A DNA stretch of 40,123 nucleotides from Pseudomonadota bacterium (GCA_023416335.1 JAEZHY010000153.1:1-40123), one strand, 5' to 3'. Counted from the stretch's first letter, positions 8,382-17,176 are shown. Numbers and translations are program-made. The notes: generated from the letters alone by a model not told the origin.

Positions 8382-10076
8382 TCAGGACAGGCTGGTAACT
8401 CTCAGAACTTCAGACAGAGTCGTCATGCCGTTGACCACCTTTATGAAGCCATGGTGGACCAGGGGCCGATATCCCGTTTGATAGGCCGTATGGGAGATGC
8501 TTCCGGCATCTTTTCCGGCCACGATCGCGGAGCGGATCGCATCGCTGATGGGCAGCACCTCGAAGATCGCCTGTCTTCCCTTGAAACCCGTGTATCCGCA
8601 CCGGTCGCATCCTTTGTTCTGGTAGAGGGAAAGGTGCGGCGGAAGGTCGGGAATGACTTCGCTTATCCGTTGGCGATCGACGTCGCGGGCTTCATATTCC
8701 GTCTTGCAGTGCGGGCAGAGCAGCCTGACAAGCCGCTGTGCGAGAATCGCAAGAAGCGAGTCGGCCATCAGGAAGGATTCTATCCCGATATCGCGAAGAC
8801 GCGTAATTGCGCCGGGTGCATCGTTTGTGTGAAGGGTGGAAAGAACAAGGTGACCGGTCAGTGCCGATTCGATGGCGATGTCGGCGGTTTCCTTGTCGCG
8901 GATTTCACCGATCAGCAGGACGTCGGGGTCCTGGCGGACAAGGGACCGAAGGGCATTGGCAAAGGTGAGGTCGATCTGGGGCTTTACCTGTATCTGGTTG
9001 ATCCCGCTTATCTGATACTCGACCGGATCTTCGACGGTCAGAATCTTGCGGGTAACGGAGTTGAGTTTCTTGAGGACCCCATAGAGAGTTGTCGTTTTAC
9101 CGGAACCGGTAGGGCCGGTTACGAGGATCATGCCGTAAGGACGTTCGATAAGCGCTTCGATATAGTCGAGGTCCTTCGGATCCATGCCGAGGTTTGCGAG
9201 GTTGTAATCGACCCCTTCCTGGGAAAGGAGTCTGAGTACGACGCTCTCGCCGTAGATCGTCGGAACCGTCGATACGCGGATGTCCACCTCGCGGTTTCCG
9301 AAGCGTATTTTTATTTTTCCGTCCTGAGGAAGGCGCCGTTCCGCTATGTTCAAATTCGCCATGAGCTTCAGGCGGCTTACGATTGCGGACTGCATGGTTT
9401 TTTGTGGCTGGTCCAGGTCGAACAACACGCCGTCCACGCGTGCACGTACCTGGAAAGTCCGCTCGAAGGGCTCGAAGTGAATGTCGGATGCCCGCATATC
9501 CAGGGCGCGCGAAATAAGAACGTTCACCAGCCGTACGATTGGGGCTTCCTGGGCCAGACCCTTGAGGTGTTCGAGGTCTTCCTCGAACCCGTCGGAGTTG
9601 ATGGAAATACCGTCCTTCGAAAGTGCCTCGGCTTCCCGGGCCGCCGTTCCGTACAGCCTGTCGATGGCGGTGCGGATTTCTTCGCGCTGCCCCACGCACA
9701 GGCTCAGCTTCATCCCGGAAAAATAACCGCCGAGAATATTTATGACCGGCAGGTTGAGCGGATTGCTCACTACGACCCGAACCTTGCCGCTATCGACCTG
9801 AATGGGCAGGACCGCGTGCTTGCGGAGGAAAAACATCGAGACCCCTTCAAGGAGGACGGGTTTTTCCGGGTAATCTTCACGCTCGAGCAGCGGGATTTGC
9901 AGATTCTTTGCCAGGACGCGCAAGATACGGCCCTCGTCTGTAATCGCAATATTTTCGAAGGCATCCATCAATGGAATACCCTCGATAAAGAAAGAAATCT
10001 GGAGCTGTCTTACCTGCTCGTCATGCAGGTTGAACTCCTGCTGGAAAGCCTGAAGCAGAGAAATCTGTTCTTCCAT
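8382..10076 (-). CDS. gspE: T2SS assembly ATPase GspE
   Basis: This 564-residue hexameric ATPase powers pseudopilus assembly. The N-terminal region (about 1-140) resembles the MshEN/T2SSE-N domain that docks on GspL. The ATPase core carries Walker A GPTGSGKT at 321-328, the Asp box around LTVEDPVEY, Walker B VLLIGEIRD at 386-394 and the His box TGHLVLSTLHTND. A four-cysteine zinc motif (Cys454, Cys457, Cys490, Cys493) is intact, as in GspE and PilB. It is the first gene of the operon; the ATG has AGGA about 7 bp upstream. Its divergent partner is mrp, across a 474-bp gap. Confidence 0.97.
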   Translation of the reverse strand: MEEQISLLQAFQQEFNLHDEQVRQLQISFFIEGIPLMDAFENIAITDEGRILRVLAKNLQIPLLEREDYPEKPVLLEGVSMFFLRKHAVLPIQVDSGKVRVVVSNPLNLPVINILGGYFSGMKLSLCVGQREEIRTAIDRLYGTAAREAEALSKDGISINSDGFEEDLEHLKGLAQEAPIVRLVNVLISRALDMRASDIHFEPFERTFQVRARVDGVLFDLDQPQKTMQSAIVSRLKLMANLNIAERRLPQDGKIKIRFGNREVDIRVSTVPTIYGESVVLRLLSQEGVDYNLANLGMDPKDLDYIEALIERPYGMILVTGPTGSGKTTTLYGVLKKLNSVTRKILTVEDPVEYQISGINQIQVKPQIDLTFANALRSLVRQDPDVLLIGEIRDKETADIAIESALTGHLVLSTLHTNDAPGAITRLRDIGIESFLMADSLLAILAQRLVRLLCPHCKTEYEARDVDRQRISEVIPDLPPHLSLYQNKGCDRCGYTGFKGRQAIFEVLPISDAIRSAIVAGKDAGSISHTAYQTGYRPLVHHGFIKVVNGMTTLSEVLRVTSLS

Positions 10077-10550
10077 ATATGTCCTGAAGAGCGTTCAAGT
10101 TTAAGGAGGCCGGCCTCCCGTCATTTCAGGAAAGTCCCCTGAAAGGATCCGGCAAAGTTGTATGGTGATGATCCGGAGCGGCTGTGATACCTTTCAGCCC
10201 GTCAAACCCGAGCACCTGATGCCCAAAAGGATTAACAAATTGTGCTGAAAAAGTAAACTTACCGTCTCGGAAAGACTGGGTAGCGCGATTCCATAGAGTT
10301 TAATCATTCCATTTCCTGGATGGAACTCCTCGCTTTTTTGTGTTCGGACAGAAAGGGTGCGGGATCGGGCTGTTTCCCGAAAGTGAAAGAGAATATAATC
10401 AATAATTTGAAGAAAAAGAACAAATTTCGGCATTATTGCCGGCGTTCTTATTTGGGACATCCCATTGAGTTGACATCGGGGAAGATACCTTTTAATCTTA
10501 CACATTTTTAAAAATCCCCGAATGTCGGAAAACACAGGAGCGATACTCTC
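10077..10550. other. Divergent intergenic region gspE / mrp
   Basis: These 474 bp separate the secretion operon from the mrp-transketolase pair and must hold promoters for both. Only one clear promoter is visible, for mrp (10470-10498). An imperfect inverted repeat (TTTCAGG / CCTGAAA) at about 10122-10142 lies in the gspE leader. No convincing gene is seen: short open frames on either strand lack recognisable sequence. Confidence 0.5.
10470..10498 (+). promoter_or_regulatory. Sigma-70-type promoter candidate for mrp-tkt
   Basis: A perfect TTGACA -35 (10470-10475) is followed by a 17-bp spacer and a TAATCT -10 element (10493-10498). Transcription would start near 10505, giving a leader of about 45 nt before the mrp ATG. 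The -10 is weak but keeps the key T, A and final T. Confidence 0.5.
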
Positions 10551-11417
10551 ATGAAATGCGATAAGAAATCGTGCGCCGGTTGCGCGGGCGAAAAGAAATC
10601 CAGGGAGGAACTGGTCGGCTGTAAGCTGTCGCGGATAAAGCATAAGCTGATAGTCATGAGCGGCAAAGGCGGAGTGGGAAAAAGCAGCGTCTCTTCCTAC
10701 CTGGCCCTCGCACTGGCACAAAAAGGGTATCAGGTCGGACTTCTTGATGTCGACCTGCACGGGCCGAGCATTCCGAAGATGTTCGGGTTGCACGGAATTC
10801 TCAATATCACCGCGGAACGCGAGATAGTGCCTCACGAATACAGGCCGAATCTGAAGATCGTTTCAATAGAGTCCCTGCTCGAAGATACCGACTCGCCCAT
10901 AATCTGGCGCGGGCCCCTCAAGCACGGAGTGATTCAGCAGTTTCTGGCGGACTGCAGGTGGGACGATCTGGATTTCCTGGTCATCGACTCCCCGCCGGGA
11001 ACGGGCGACGAACCGCTTACGGTGTCCAAGCTCATTCCGGATGCAAAAGCCATTATCGTTACGACCCCGCAGGAAGTTGCCCTAGCGGACGTGAGAAAAT
11101 CCATCAATTTCTGCCGTAAGGTGAATCTGAGCATGCTCGGACTGGTCGAGAACATGTCCGGCCTTTTCTGCCCCCACTGCAATGAGTTCATTCCTATCTT
11201 CCGCACCGGTGGAGGCATGAAGACTTCGGATTTAATGAAAATAGACTTCCTCGGGGAACTTCCCTTCGATCCGAAAGTAGTCGAAGGCGGGGACCGCGGT
11301 GTCCCGGTTCTGGAGAACGGGGACGATTCGCCTTTCGCCAGGGCGGTCGGAGAATTTGTCGGAAACGTGCTCGGTAAACTTGGCGAAAACGGAAGACTGG
11401 AAGCTTCAAACCAGTAG
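10551..11417 (+). CDS. mrp: Mrp/NBP35-family P-loop ATPase, Fe-S carrier type
   Basis: This 288-residue ATPase belongs to the ApbC/Mrp/Nbp35 family of iron-sulfur cluster carriers. A deviant Walker A GKGGVGKS lies at residues 38-45, the second conserved Asp region DVDLHGPSIPKMFG at about 66-79, and FLVIDSPPGTGDEPLT at about 142-157. The paired C-terminal cysteines that bind the bridging cluster are present as CPHC (207-210). The N-terminus is Cys-rich (Cys3, Cys8, Cys11, Cys24), resembling the extra N-terminal cluster site of Nbp35 and of Mrp proteins in sulfate reducers. GGAG lies 10 bp before the start. The stop is 27 bp before the transketolase start, so the two are probably co-transcribed. 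Confidence 0.93.
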   Translation: MKCDKKSCAGCAGEKKSREELVGCKLSRIKHKLIVMSGKGGVGKSSVSSYLALALAQKGYQVGLLDVDLHGPSIPKMFGLHGILNITAEREIVPHEYRPNLKIVSIESLLEDTDSPIIWRGPLKHGVIQQFLADCRWDDLDFLVIDSPPGTGDEPLTVSKLIPDAKAIIVTTPQEVALADVRKSINFCRKVNLSMLGLVENMSGLFCPHCNEFIPIFRTGGGMKTSDLMKIDFLGELPFDPKVVEGGDRGVPVLENGDDSPFARAVGEFVGNVLGKLGENGRLEASNQ

Positions 11418-11444
11418 TAACCATCTATAGAGGAAAGCCCGGAA

Positions 11445-13406
11445 ATGTTCAAAATATCCCTGGACCAGACCTCCCTTACAGAGGACCAGAAACGGACCCT
11501 GAATGAAATGTGGCTCCGGTGCATGCGCCGGATAATCGTAAGCACCACCCTTGCCGGCAGCGGGCATCCCGGCGGTTCCATGTCCTCGCTGCATCTTCTC
11601 CTCACTCTCTACAGCCTGATGGACCACAACCCCCAGGATCCGTGCTGGGATGACAGGGACCGGCTGGTAGTCAGCATGGGGCACATAAGTCCGGGTGTCT
11701 ATAGCGTTCTCTGTGAATTCGGCTACTTGGCCGAGGAAAACCTGTTCATGGAATTCCGGCGGGCGGGTTCGCCGTTTACGGGTCATGTCGAATCCTGCAT
11801 TCCCGGCGTCGAGTGGAATACGGGCGTGCTGGGCCAGGGACTTTCGGCCGGATCCGGTATGGCGCTTGGCCTGAAGTTCCGGGAGAAGAAAAACCGGGTT
11901 TTCGTCCTGATGGGAGACGGTGAGCAGCAGAAGGGCCAGATTTCCGAGGCGCGCCGCTTTGCCGTCAAGTTCGGCCTGAACAATATGGCCTGCCTGATCG
12001 ACCGCAATTACCTGCAGATCTGCGGAAGCACCAACACCGTCATGCCGCAGGAAGTCCGCGCCGAATATGCAGCGGCGCACTGGAATGTGGTCTACATCGA
12101 AAACGGAAACGATTTCGATCAGGTTTTCAGCGCACTGCGAAAAGTCTACCGCTATGAAGCGGGAGATCCCAGATATCCCACAGCCGTTATTGCCAGGACC
12201 ATCATGGGCAACGGCGTCTCCTTCATGTCCAACAAGGCGAAGTACCACGGCAGCACCCTGAACGAGGCAGATGCCGCCAAAGCGCTGGATGAACTCGGGT
12301 TGGACAACCCGATTCCGGATTTCAAGGAAAAGCGCCGGGCCTGCGTTTCATTCCAGGGACACTTCTGCCGGCCTCAGCAATATCCCCGGATCGACTCGGG
12401 CGAGCCCCGGACGTATGCTCCCGGGACTTCGACGGACAACCGGTCGGCTTACGGCGGCGCGCTCGAAGATCTGGCAAAGCTGAACAACGGCGAAGAGATC
12501 CCCAAAGTGGTCGGTTTCAGCTGCGACCTCGAAGGCTCGGTCAAAATGGAGGCGTTCCATAAGATTTCCGGGAATGCATTTGTCGAATCCGGAATTCAGG
12601 AGCACCACACCGCGACCGCTTCAGGGGCTTTGAGTCGGGAAGGGTTCGCGACGTTCTTCAGCACCTTCGGGATTTTCGGTGTTACGGAAGTCTTCAACCA
12701 GATGAGATTGAACGACATCAACTGCACCAATCTCAAGCTCGTCTGCACCCACCTGGGGCTGGACGTCGGTGAAGACGGCCAGACTCACCAGTGCATCGAT
12801 TACATCGGCCTTCTCCAGAATTTGTTTGGCTTCTCGATATTCATTCCGGCCGATCCGAACCAGACGGACAGGATCGTCCGCTATATCGCGGAGAGGCCCG
12901 GAAACTATTTTGTCGGAATGGGCCGGTCCAAGATGACGCCCATTTCGAACGAATCCGGAGAACCGGCTTTTGCAGGCTCGTACCGGTTCGAACCGGGAAA
13001 AGCCGACTGGCTCCGCAAGGGATCGAAGGCTGCCATTCTCGCCCACGGCCCGATGGTTCACCATGCTGTCAAGGCGCATGAAGTGCTGGCCGCAGAGCAT
13101 GGGATCGATGCGGCCGTCGTTAATTTCGCATCCATAAAGCCGCTGGATACCGAAGCGATTCTCGAAGCAGCCAATACGGGTCTTATAGTGACTTCGGAAG
13201 ACCACCATGTGGATACCGGCCTAGGGGCCCGCGTTGCCTCGGTCCTTGCCGGGCAGGCCCTGCCGTGCAGACTGGTGCGGCTTGGCGCGAATAAGTACGG
13301 TACATCCGGAAAGCCGGAGGACCTCTACCGGGAAGAAGGGATCGACTGGGAGGGTATCGTTAATGCCGTCCTGGAAGCTCGGAAAAAAGAGACGATAAAG
13401 AGGTGA
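11445..13406 (+). CDS. tkt: Transketolase
   Basis: This is a 653-residue single-chain thiamine diphosphate enzyme of the non-oxidative pentose phosphate pathway, moving two-carbon ketol units between sugar phosphates. Order of features: substrate-site histidine in SGHPGGSM (His41), the ThDP motif GDGE at 157-160 ending at Asn188, and the pyrimidine-binding domain with the catalytic glutamate in ESGIQEHH (Glu386). The C-terminal transketolase domain contains VVNFASIKPLD and TSEDHHVDTGLGARVASVL. GAGG precedes the ATG. Sequence style is that of the archaeal/bacterial undivided type and differs from the E. coli TktA group, so the preferred substrate is not certain. Its last 47 bp overlap the convergent downstream gene. 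Confidence 0.9.
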   Translation: MFKISLDQTSLTEDQKRTLNEMWLRCMRRIIVSTTLAGSGHPGGSMSSLHLLLTLYSLMDHNPQDPCWDDRDRLVVSMGHISPGVYSVLCEFGYLAEENLFMEFRRAGSPFTGHVESCIPGVEWNTGVLGQGLSAGSGMALGLKFREKKNRVFVLMGDGEQQKGQISEARRFAVKFGLNNMACLIDRNYLQICGSTNTVMPQEVRAEYAAAHWNVVYIENGNDFDQVFSALRKVYRYEAGDPRYPTAVIARTIMGNGVSFMSNKAKYHGSTLNEADAAKALDELGLDNPIPDFKEKRRACVSFQGHFCRPQQYPRIDSGEPRTYAPGTSTDNRSAYGGALEDLAKLNNGEEIPKVVGFSCDLEGSVKMEAFHKISGNAFVESGIQEHHTATASGALSREGFATFFSTFGIFGVTEVFNQMRLNDINCTNLKLVCTHLGLDVGEDGQTHQCIDYIGLLQNLFGFSIFIPADPNQTDRIVRYIAERPGNYFVGMGRSKMTPISNESGEPAFAGSYRFEPGKADWLRKGSKAAILAHGPMVHHAVKAHEVLAAEHGIDAAVVNFASIKPLDTEAILEAANTGLIVTSEDHHVDTGLGARVASVLAGQALPCRLVRLGANKYGTSGKPEDLYREEGIDWEGIVNAVLEARKKETIKR

Positions 13407-14178
13407 TCCACCTCTCAACGAATCGATCGCTGAAGGGATTTTGTTCTTCCGGAAATTTTCGAAAGAACTGCGGAGGTAGGACAGGCCTCGCCGGAACGAC
13501 CAGCGCCCCAAGATAGCGTGTCGGACCGAAAGCGAGCAACCGGTCCCTTTGCCTGCCCAGGAGGCTGCTGACAAAAATACGGAGGAGAAAATTCTGGCGG
13601 AGATAGCACTCCAGGATTTTCTTCTCCAGAGGTACCGGGCTCAGGCTTGCGTGCTGAAGAAACCGGCGGTAGCAGGTTGCGATTCCGTCAAGCCGGCCGC
13701 GGTCTCTCCTGAACGCATCCAGAAAGTAGACATACCCTGCCGCGCTGCCCGTCCGGGTCAGCCGGTAAGCCTCCATTTCACATTCCAGAAAACGATGGCA
13801 GTTCAAGGGCGACAGCTTCCCGCCGCAGCAAACCTCATTAGATAAGCTCAGACTATTGATAACCGGATGCCATATCGCGTCCGCCAGGAAGTGCCCGGCA
13901 AAGCCGAGCGCCCAAGCCTGGCAGGTTTCAGATAAAGCAGACCGATCGGATTCCAGCCAGTTCAGTATGGGAGCGATTCCCTCCCGCTCCATCAGGCTAT
14001 GGAGCGCATTGCCGAAACGCGACTGCGAAAAAGTGGGAAGGTCGTAAAAGAAAATATCCGGGGAGAGGGCGCCAATGAGGAATGCCAGTTGCTGGTTGCG
14101 GACAGCCGCGGGCAGATTGCCCGGGAAGCTTGTTAGGTAGTTCTCTGCTAGAGATATATGAAAGCCTTCTTTCGGCAT
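13360..14178 (-). CDS. Zinc-dependent phospholipase C-like protein
   Basis: This 272-residue protein resembles the zinc-dependent phospholipase C / S1-P1 nuclease-like family. Metal-ligand type motifs are visible: FHISLAE with His7 near the N-terminus, GALSPDIFFYDLP with its Asp, GNALHSLM with its His, and GFAGHFLADAIWHPVINSL with the HxxxD and second His. A later segment, CCGGKLSPLNCHRFLECEMEAY, adds His and Glu. No signal peptide is obvious, so it may act in the cytoplasm or not be an exported toxin-type phospholipase. The substrate cannot be read from sequence. Its 3' end overlaps the end of the convergent transketolase gene by 47 bp. Confidence 0.7.
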   Translation of the reverse strand: MPKEGFHISLAENYLTSFPGNLPAAVRNQQLAFLIGALSPDIFFYDLPTFSQSRFGNALHSLMEREGIAPILNWLESDRSALSETCQAWALGFAGHFLADAIWHPVINSLSLSNEVCCGGKLSPLNCHRFLECEMEAYRLTRTGSAAGYVYFLDAFRRDRGRLDGIATCYRRFLQHASLSPVPLEKKILECYLRQNFLLRIFVSSLLGRQRDRLLAFGPTRYLGALVVPARPVLPPQFFRKFPEEQNPFSDRFVERWITSLSSLFSELPGRH

Positions 14179-14230
14179 TATGCTCCAATCAGTTCAGTGC
14201 CTTCGTATGAAACAAGTGAACGGAGAGCCG

Positions 14231-14269
14231 CGTAGGGTGGGCACCCGTTTTTCGGGTGCCCACCCTACG
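14231..14269. repeat. REP-like palindrome, family B (perfect copy)
   Basis: This is a perfect 17-bp inverted repeat, CGTAGGGTGGGCACCCG and its complement, around a 5-nt TTTTT loop. It begins with the GTAG tetranucleotide typical of REP elements moved by RAYT transposases. It sits in the gap between two minus-strand genes. Six other full or partial copies are seen in this window. Confidence 0.88.
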
Positions 14270-14319
14270 GCCAACCCAATAAGCGTCGTTTCCCACAATG
14301 GTTGGTCCTAGGGCCGGGC

Positions 14320-14348
14320 GGTGGGCACGCTGAAGCTTTGTGCCCACC
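14320..14348. repeat. REP-like palindrome, family B (degenerate copy)
   Basis: GGTGGGCAC at 14320-14328 pairs with GTGCCCACC at 14340-14348. It lies about 50 bp from the perfect copy, so the two form a closely spaced pair like a BIME. Confidence 0.75.
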
Positions 14349-14396
14349 CTCACGGCTCCCGGAGACTTCTCCGTTGAAAACCTCGGCATTGCGCTC

Positions 14397-14939
14397 CTAT
14401 TTTACATCGCCTTGATCTTGGCAAAAAACTTGAATCGCTTCCGGAATCAGCTTTCTGACAAAGGAATTTCGATCTCCTTCGAATTCCGCCAGGTATTCCG
14501 GGTATCGCGGATGTGCGGCGGAGAGGGAAGGGGACCTGTGGCGCGCGGCCGAGAACTGATTACCAAAGCCCTGGATCAGGTCGAGAAGGGGTACTTGCAG
14601 AAAATTGTAATCATCGAGCCAGCCAAGCCGGTACATCGCTTCGAATCGCAGGAGGTCCAGCAGGAACAGGGTGATGTCGGTCACACCCATCTTGCTTTCG
14701 CTTTCGAGATAGTGAAAGCGGTTGCCGGGGCCGAGCCCTTTGATGCCCATTATGAGTTCATAGAGTGCGAGTGCCGATTCTTCGCCGCCTCGAATGAGGT
14801 ATTTTACAGTGGAGTTGTCCAGGTCGCGGACGCTGGTATTGTCGTCAAAAGCCATTCCAAAACGCCGGGACCAGGGGTCCAATCCCTTCTTCGCAGCGAG
14901 ATGGCGCCTGCACTCATACATATCGAGTATCTTGGCCAT
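14397..14939 (-). CDS. Conserved-looking protein of unknown function
   Basis: This 180-residue cytoplasmic protein is not recognised. I chose the ATG at 14939, beginning MAKILDMYECRRHLAAKKGL, because TTGAGG lies about 7 bp upstream; the frame is open further upstream but that part is low-complexity, basic and lacks a ribosome-binding site. The centre is helical with an acidic segment (FGMAFDDNTSVRDLDNSTVKYLIRGGEESALALYELIMG) and a later hydrophobic LFLLDLLRFEAMYRLGWLDDY. No cysteine clusters, nucleotide motifs or membrane helices are seen. It lies 100 bp after the MEMO-AMMECR1 gene on the same strand, so co-transcription is possible. Confidence 0.7.
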   Translation of the reverse strand: MAKILDMYECRRHLAAKKGLDPWSRRFGMAFDDNTSVRDLDNSTVKYLIRGGEESALALYELIMGIKGLGPGNRFHYLESESKMGVTDITLFLLDLLRFEAMYRLGWLDDYNFLQVPLLDLIQGFGNQFSAARHRSPSLSAAHPRYPEYLAEFEGDRNSFVRKLIPEAIQVFCQDQGDVK

Positions 14940-15039
14940 TCGGAACCTCAATGTCGGGTGGGAACCAATGGGGGCAGGTCGTGCCGCCCTGTGACGGGAG
15001 CTTGTCTTTGCCCGCGTCGAGAAACCTGTGCGAAGCGTA

Positions 15040-16458
15040 CTAGAAAACGTCGGCTGAGAAAACAAATATTTCGGCATCATGCCCTTGCCAGGCATTTTTG
15101 GAAAGTCCGGCTTTTCGGCAGGTCCACTCGAGAAATTCCTTTCGGTCCCATCTGTGTTCGACGGCAACCTGGGGGAGGAGCAGGCCCGACTGGAAACCCT
15201 TCCGAACGAGCAGCCCGTGTTTCCCGATTTCTATTTCAGAAGGGTCGCCGATGCGTTGCAAAGGGGTCAGGACTGAAATCTCGATGTTGATTTCCTCCAG
15301 TTCCTCAGGCTCCAGGGCGCAGAACCGCGGGTCGCCGAACGCGGCTTCCACGGCCATCTTTTTGATCGTCTCCCAAAGAGGGGTGCGCGCTTCGATCATT
15401 CCGATGCATCCGCGCAGATCGGCGCCTTTGTGAATACATACGAATGCGGCCCCGGGTTCCGCGAGGCGTTCATCCGGAATCGGGAGATCGGGCATCTTTT
15501 CGCCCATGCAGCGGCTCCTGATCACCCGGAACGCGAGGTCCTTCAGCTGCTTCTTTTCTTCATCGGTATAGCCGAGATTCGCACCGGCCTTTTTCGGATT
15601 ATCCAGTCCGGCTGCCCGGCTTCCGGATTTCCGGCACAGCGCCGCCGCCGCATAGCCTACGACTCCGGAATTTTTGTCGCCGGTCACATCGCCGGAATTG
15701 GCGTAATGGAGCACTTTTGCGGAGTCGGCTCCGAGTTTGCGTGCTGCCAGCATGAGGGTCAAAACAGGGCCGGCTCCGCATGCCTGGCATTTCTGAGACT
15801 GCAATTCCGAAGCAAGCCCTTCGGGATCGAATGCACTGAGTCTGTCGAGAAAGGTCCTGTCCAGGCGCTTTGCTTCTGCATAAGGGAAGTAGTGAGAAAG
15901 GTCGGTGCTTGCGACAAGCAGCACCCTTTTACCTTCACAAACCGACGCGATCGCCTCCGCCAGTTGGACACAGTAATCGAGGCGCTGGGTGCCCATCACT
16001 ATCGGTATCAGCGTGAATTGGGGCAGCACGGTTTGAAGGAAAGGCAGTTGTATCTCGAGTGAATGTTCCGCCTGATCGGCTTGGGGGACATACTGTATCA
16101 GGGAAGTGTGTTTGTACAGATCGTCGATGATTTCACGGTCGAGGGGAACCACCCCGAACGGAGTTCGGTATCCGCCGAGATTGTAGATGCTCGATCCGGG
16201 GAAACTTTCCTGATGGCTTGGAGCGAGTATCAGGACGCGGTCGAATGGGTCCTGGAGGAGAAGCTTGTAGGCGTAGGCGGCGACAGGTCCGGAATACATG
16301 TAGCCGGCATGAGGAGCGATCAGGCCGATAAGACCGCCTTCTACCGCCGGCGGGACCGCCCTGTCGAGATACCTGGATATCTGCCCCTTCAGCGCCGCTG
16401 GATCTGCCGGGTACCAGGTCCCTGCAATGACGGATTCCCGGATTTTTTCGGCTGCCAT
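15040..16458 (-). CDS. AmmeMemoRadiSam system fusion: MEMO1 (B) + AMMECR1 (A)
   Basis: This 472-residue fusion joins two partners of the AmmeMemoRadiSam system. Residues ~5-270 are a MEMO1 domain, a member of the class III extradiol dioxygenase superfamily, with the metal histidines visible in LIAPHAGYMYSG, LAPSHQ and ASTDLSHYFPY, plus EHSLEIQLPFLQ. Residues ~295-470 are an AMMECR1 domain with the hallmark LRGCIG and FGDPRF. Separate genes in many prokaryotes encode the two parts alongside a radical SAM enzyme (AmrS). No AmrS-type gene is in this window; the radical SAM gene at 26202 is of another kind. The ATG at 16458 has AAAGGG upstream and is preferred to a GTG six bases earlier. The biochemical reaction is unknown. 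Confidence 0.93.
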   Translation of the reverse strand: MAAEKIRESVIAGTWYPADPAALKGQISRYLDRAVPPAVEGGLIGLIAPHAGYMYSGPVAAYAYKLLLQDPFDRVLILAPSHQESFPGSSIYNLGGYRTPFGVVPLDREIIDDLYKHTSLIQYVPQADQAEHSLEIQLPFLQTVLPQFTLIPIVMGTQRLDYCVQLAEAIASVCEGKRVLLVASTDLSHYFPYAEAKRLDRTFLDRLSAFDPEGLASELQSQKCQACGAGPVLTLMLAARKLGADSAKVLHYANSGDVTGDKNSGVVGYAAAALCRKSGSRAAGLDNPKKAGANLGYTDEEKKQLKDLAFRVIRSRCMGEKMPDLPIPDERLAEPGAAFVCIHKGADLRGCIGMIEARTPLWETIKKMAVEAAFGDPRFCALEPEELEEINIEISVLTPLQRIGDPSEIEIGKHGLLVRKGFQSGLLLPQVAVEHRWDRKEFLEWTCRKAGLSKNAWQGHDAEIFVFSADVF

Positions 16459-16486
16459 AAACACCCTTTCCGTTGAACGGTTCGAG

Positions 16487-16948
16487 TCATCCGATTCTGG
16501 GCATGAGGGTCCATTTTATGAACCACTTCGTGCTTTCGGAACCCTTGTCCAGGCAGACGATCCCGCCGTTCTGAAATTTGAAGACGAGCGTTTCGACAGA
16601 GCCCGCGACCAGGTAATTTGTCAGCCTCTCCATAAAGGGCAGATGCCCGACGAGCATAAGATTATCCTCGTTACGGAGTTTCCCGGCAATCGCGGTTACG
16701 TCGTCGAGCGGGTTGAGCCCGGGGGCCTCTTCGGCTCTTCCTTCCCGCAAAAGGGCCCCAGCGAAGATTTCGGCTGTCTGTCGCGCCCTTTTCTTCCCGC
16801 TGTGCCGTATGGCCGCGGGTGAAACGGAATAGCCCTTCGCGACCTCCGCTATTCGGTTGACGTCCGCGATTCCTTCCGGCGAGATTCCCTGCTCCGGGTC
16901 TTCTTCCTTTGAAAAGCTCTTTCCGTGTTGAACGAGATAGAGGGCCAT
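16487..16948 (-). CDS. sixA: SixA-like histidine phosphatase
   Basis: This 153-residue protein is of the SixA branch of the histidine phosphatase superfamily, whose E. coli member dephosphorylates phosphohistidine. The catalytic histidine is in LVQHGKS (His8), with Gln in place of the arginine of the usual RHG motif. A second catalytic histidine lies in LMLVGHLPFMERL, and the RARQTAEIF helix is typical. AAGGAG lies 5-6 bp before the ATG, which fixes the start. It sits 28 bp upstream of the MEMO-AMMECR1 gene and is probably co-transcribed with it. The real substrate is unknown; small-molecule phosphatase activity is an alternative. Confidence 0.85.
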   Translation of the reverse strand: MALYLVQHGKSFSKEEDPEQGISPEGIADVNRIAEVAKGYSVSPAAIRHSGKKRARQTAEIFAGALLREGRAEEAPGLNPLDDVTAIAGKLRNEDNLMLVGHLPFMERLTNYLVAGSVETLVFKFQNGGIVCLDKGSESTKWFIKWTLMPRIG

Positions 16949-17176
16949 AAGATCTCCTTGCTCAAGACCGGACCTAAGCAATCCCACATCGGCGCTGCAG
17001 GAAGGGACAGTTCGCACTTTTCGAGTCCCTGCGCCTCTTATGATTGAAGAATGTAAAATAGAATGACTTTTTTGACAATGCAAAGAAGGGATACGGAAAA
17101 GCGGGAGGAGGAGGCATGTTCGAGCAGGGCAGGGTCCCGGGCGCGCTGCCGGATTGCACGTCTGAATCGAAGCCGG

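Noticed and set aside
7911..10142. A 743-residue plus-strand open frame
   Set aside because: It is antisense to gspE and gspF, whose motifs are unmistakable. Its translation shows no domain and has composition typical of a high-GC shadow frame.
14340..15290. A 316-residue plus-strand open frame
   Set aside because: It is antisense to the unknown 180-residue gene and to the end of the MEMO-AMMECR1 gene, runs through repeat sequence, and shows no family features.
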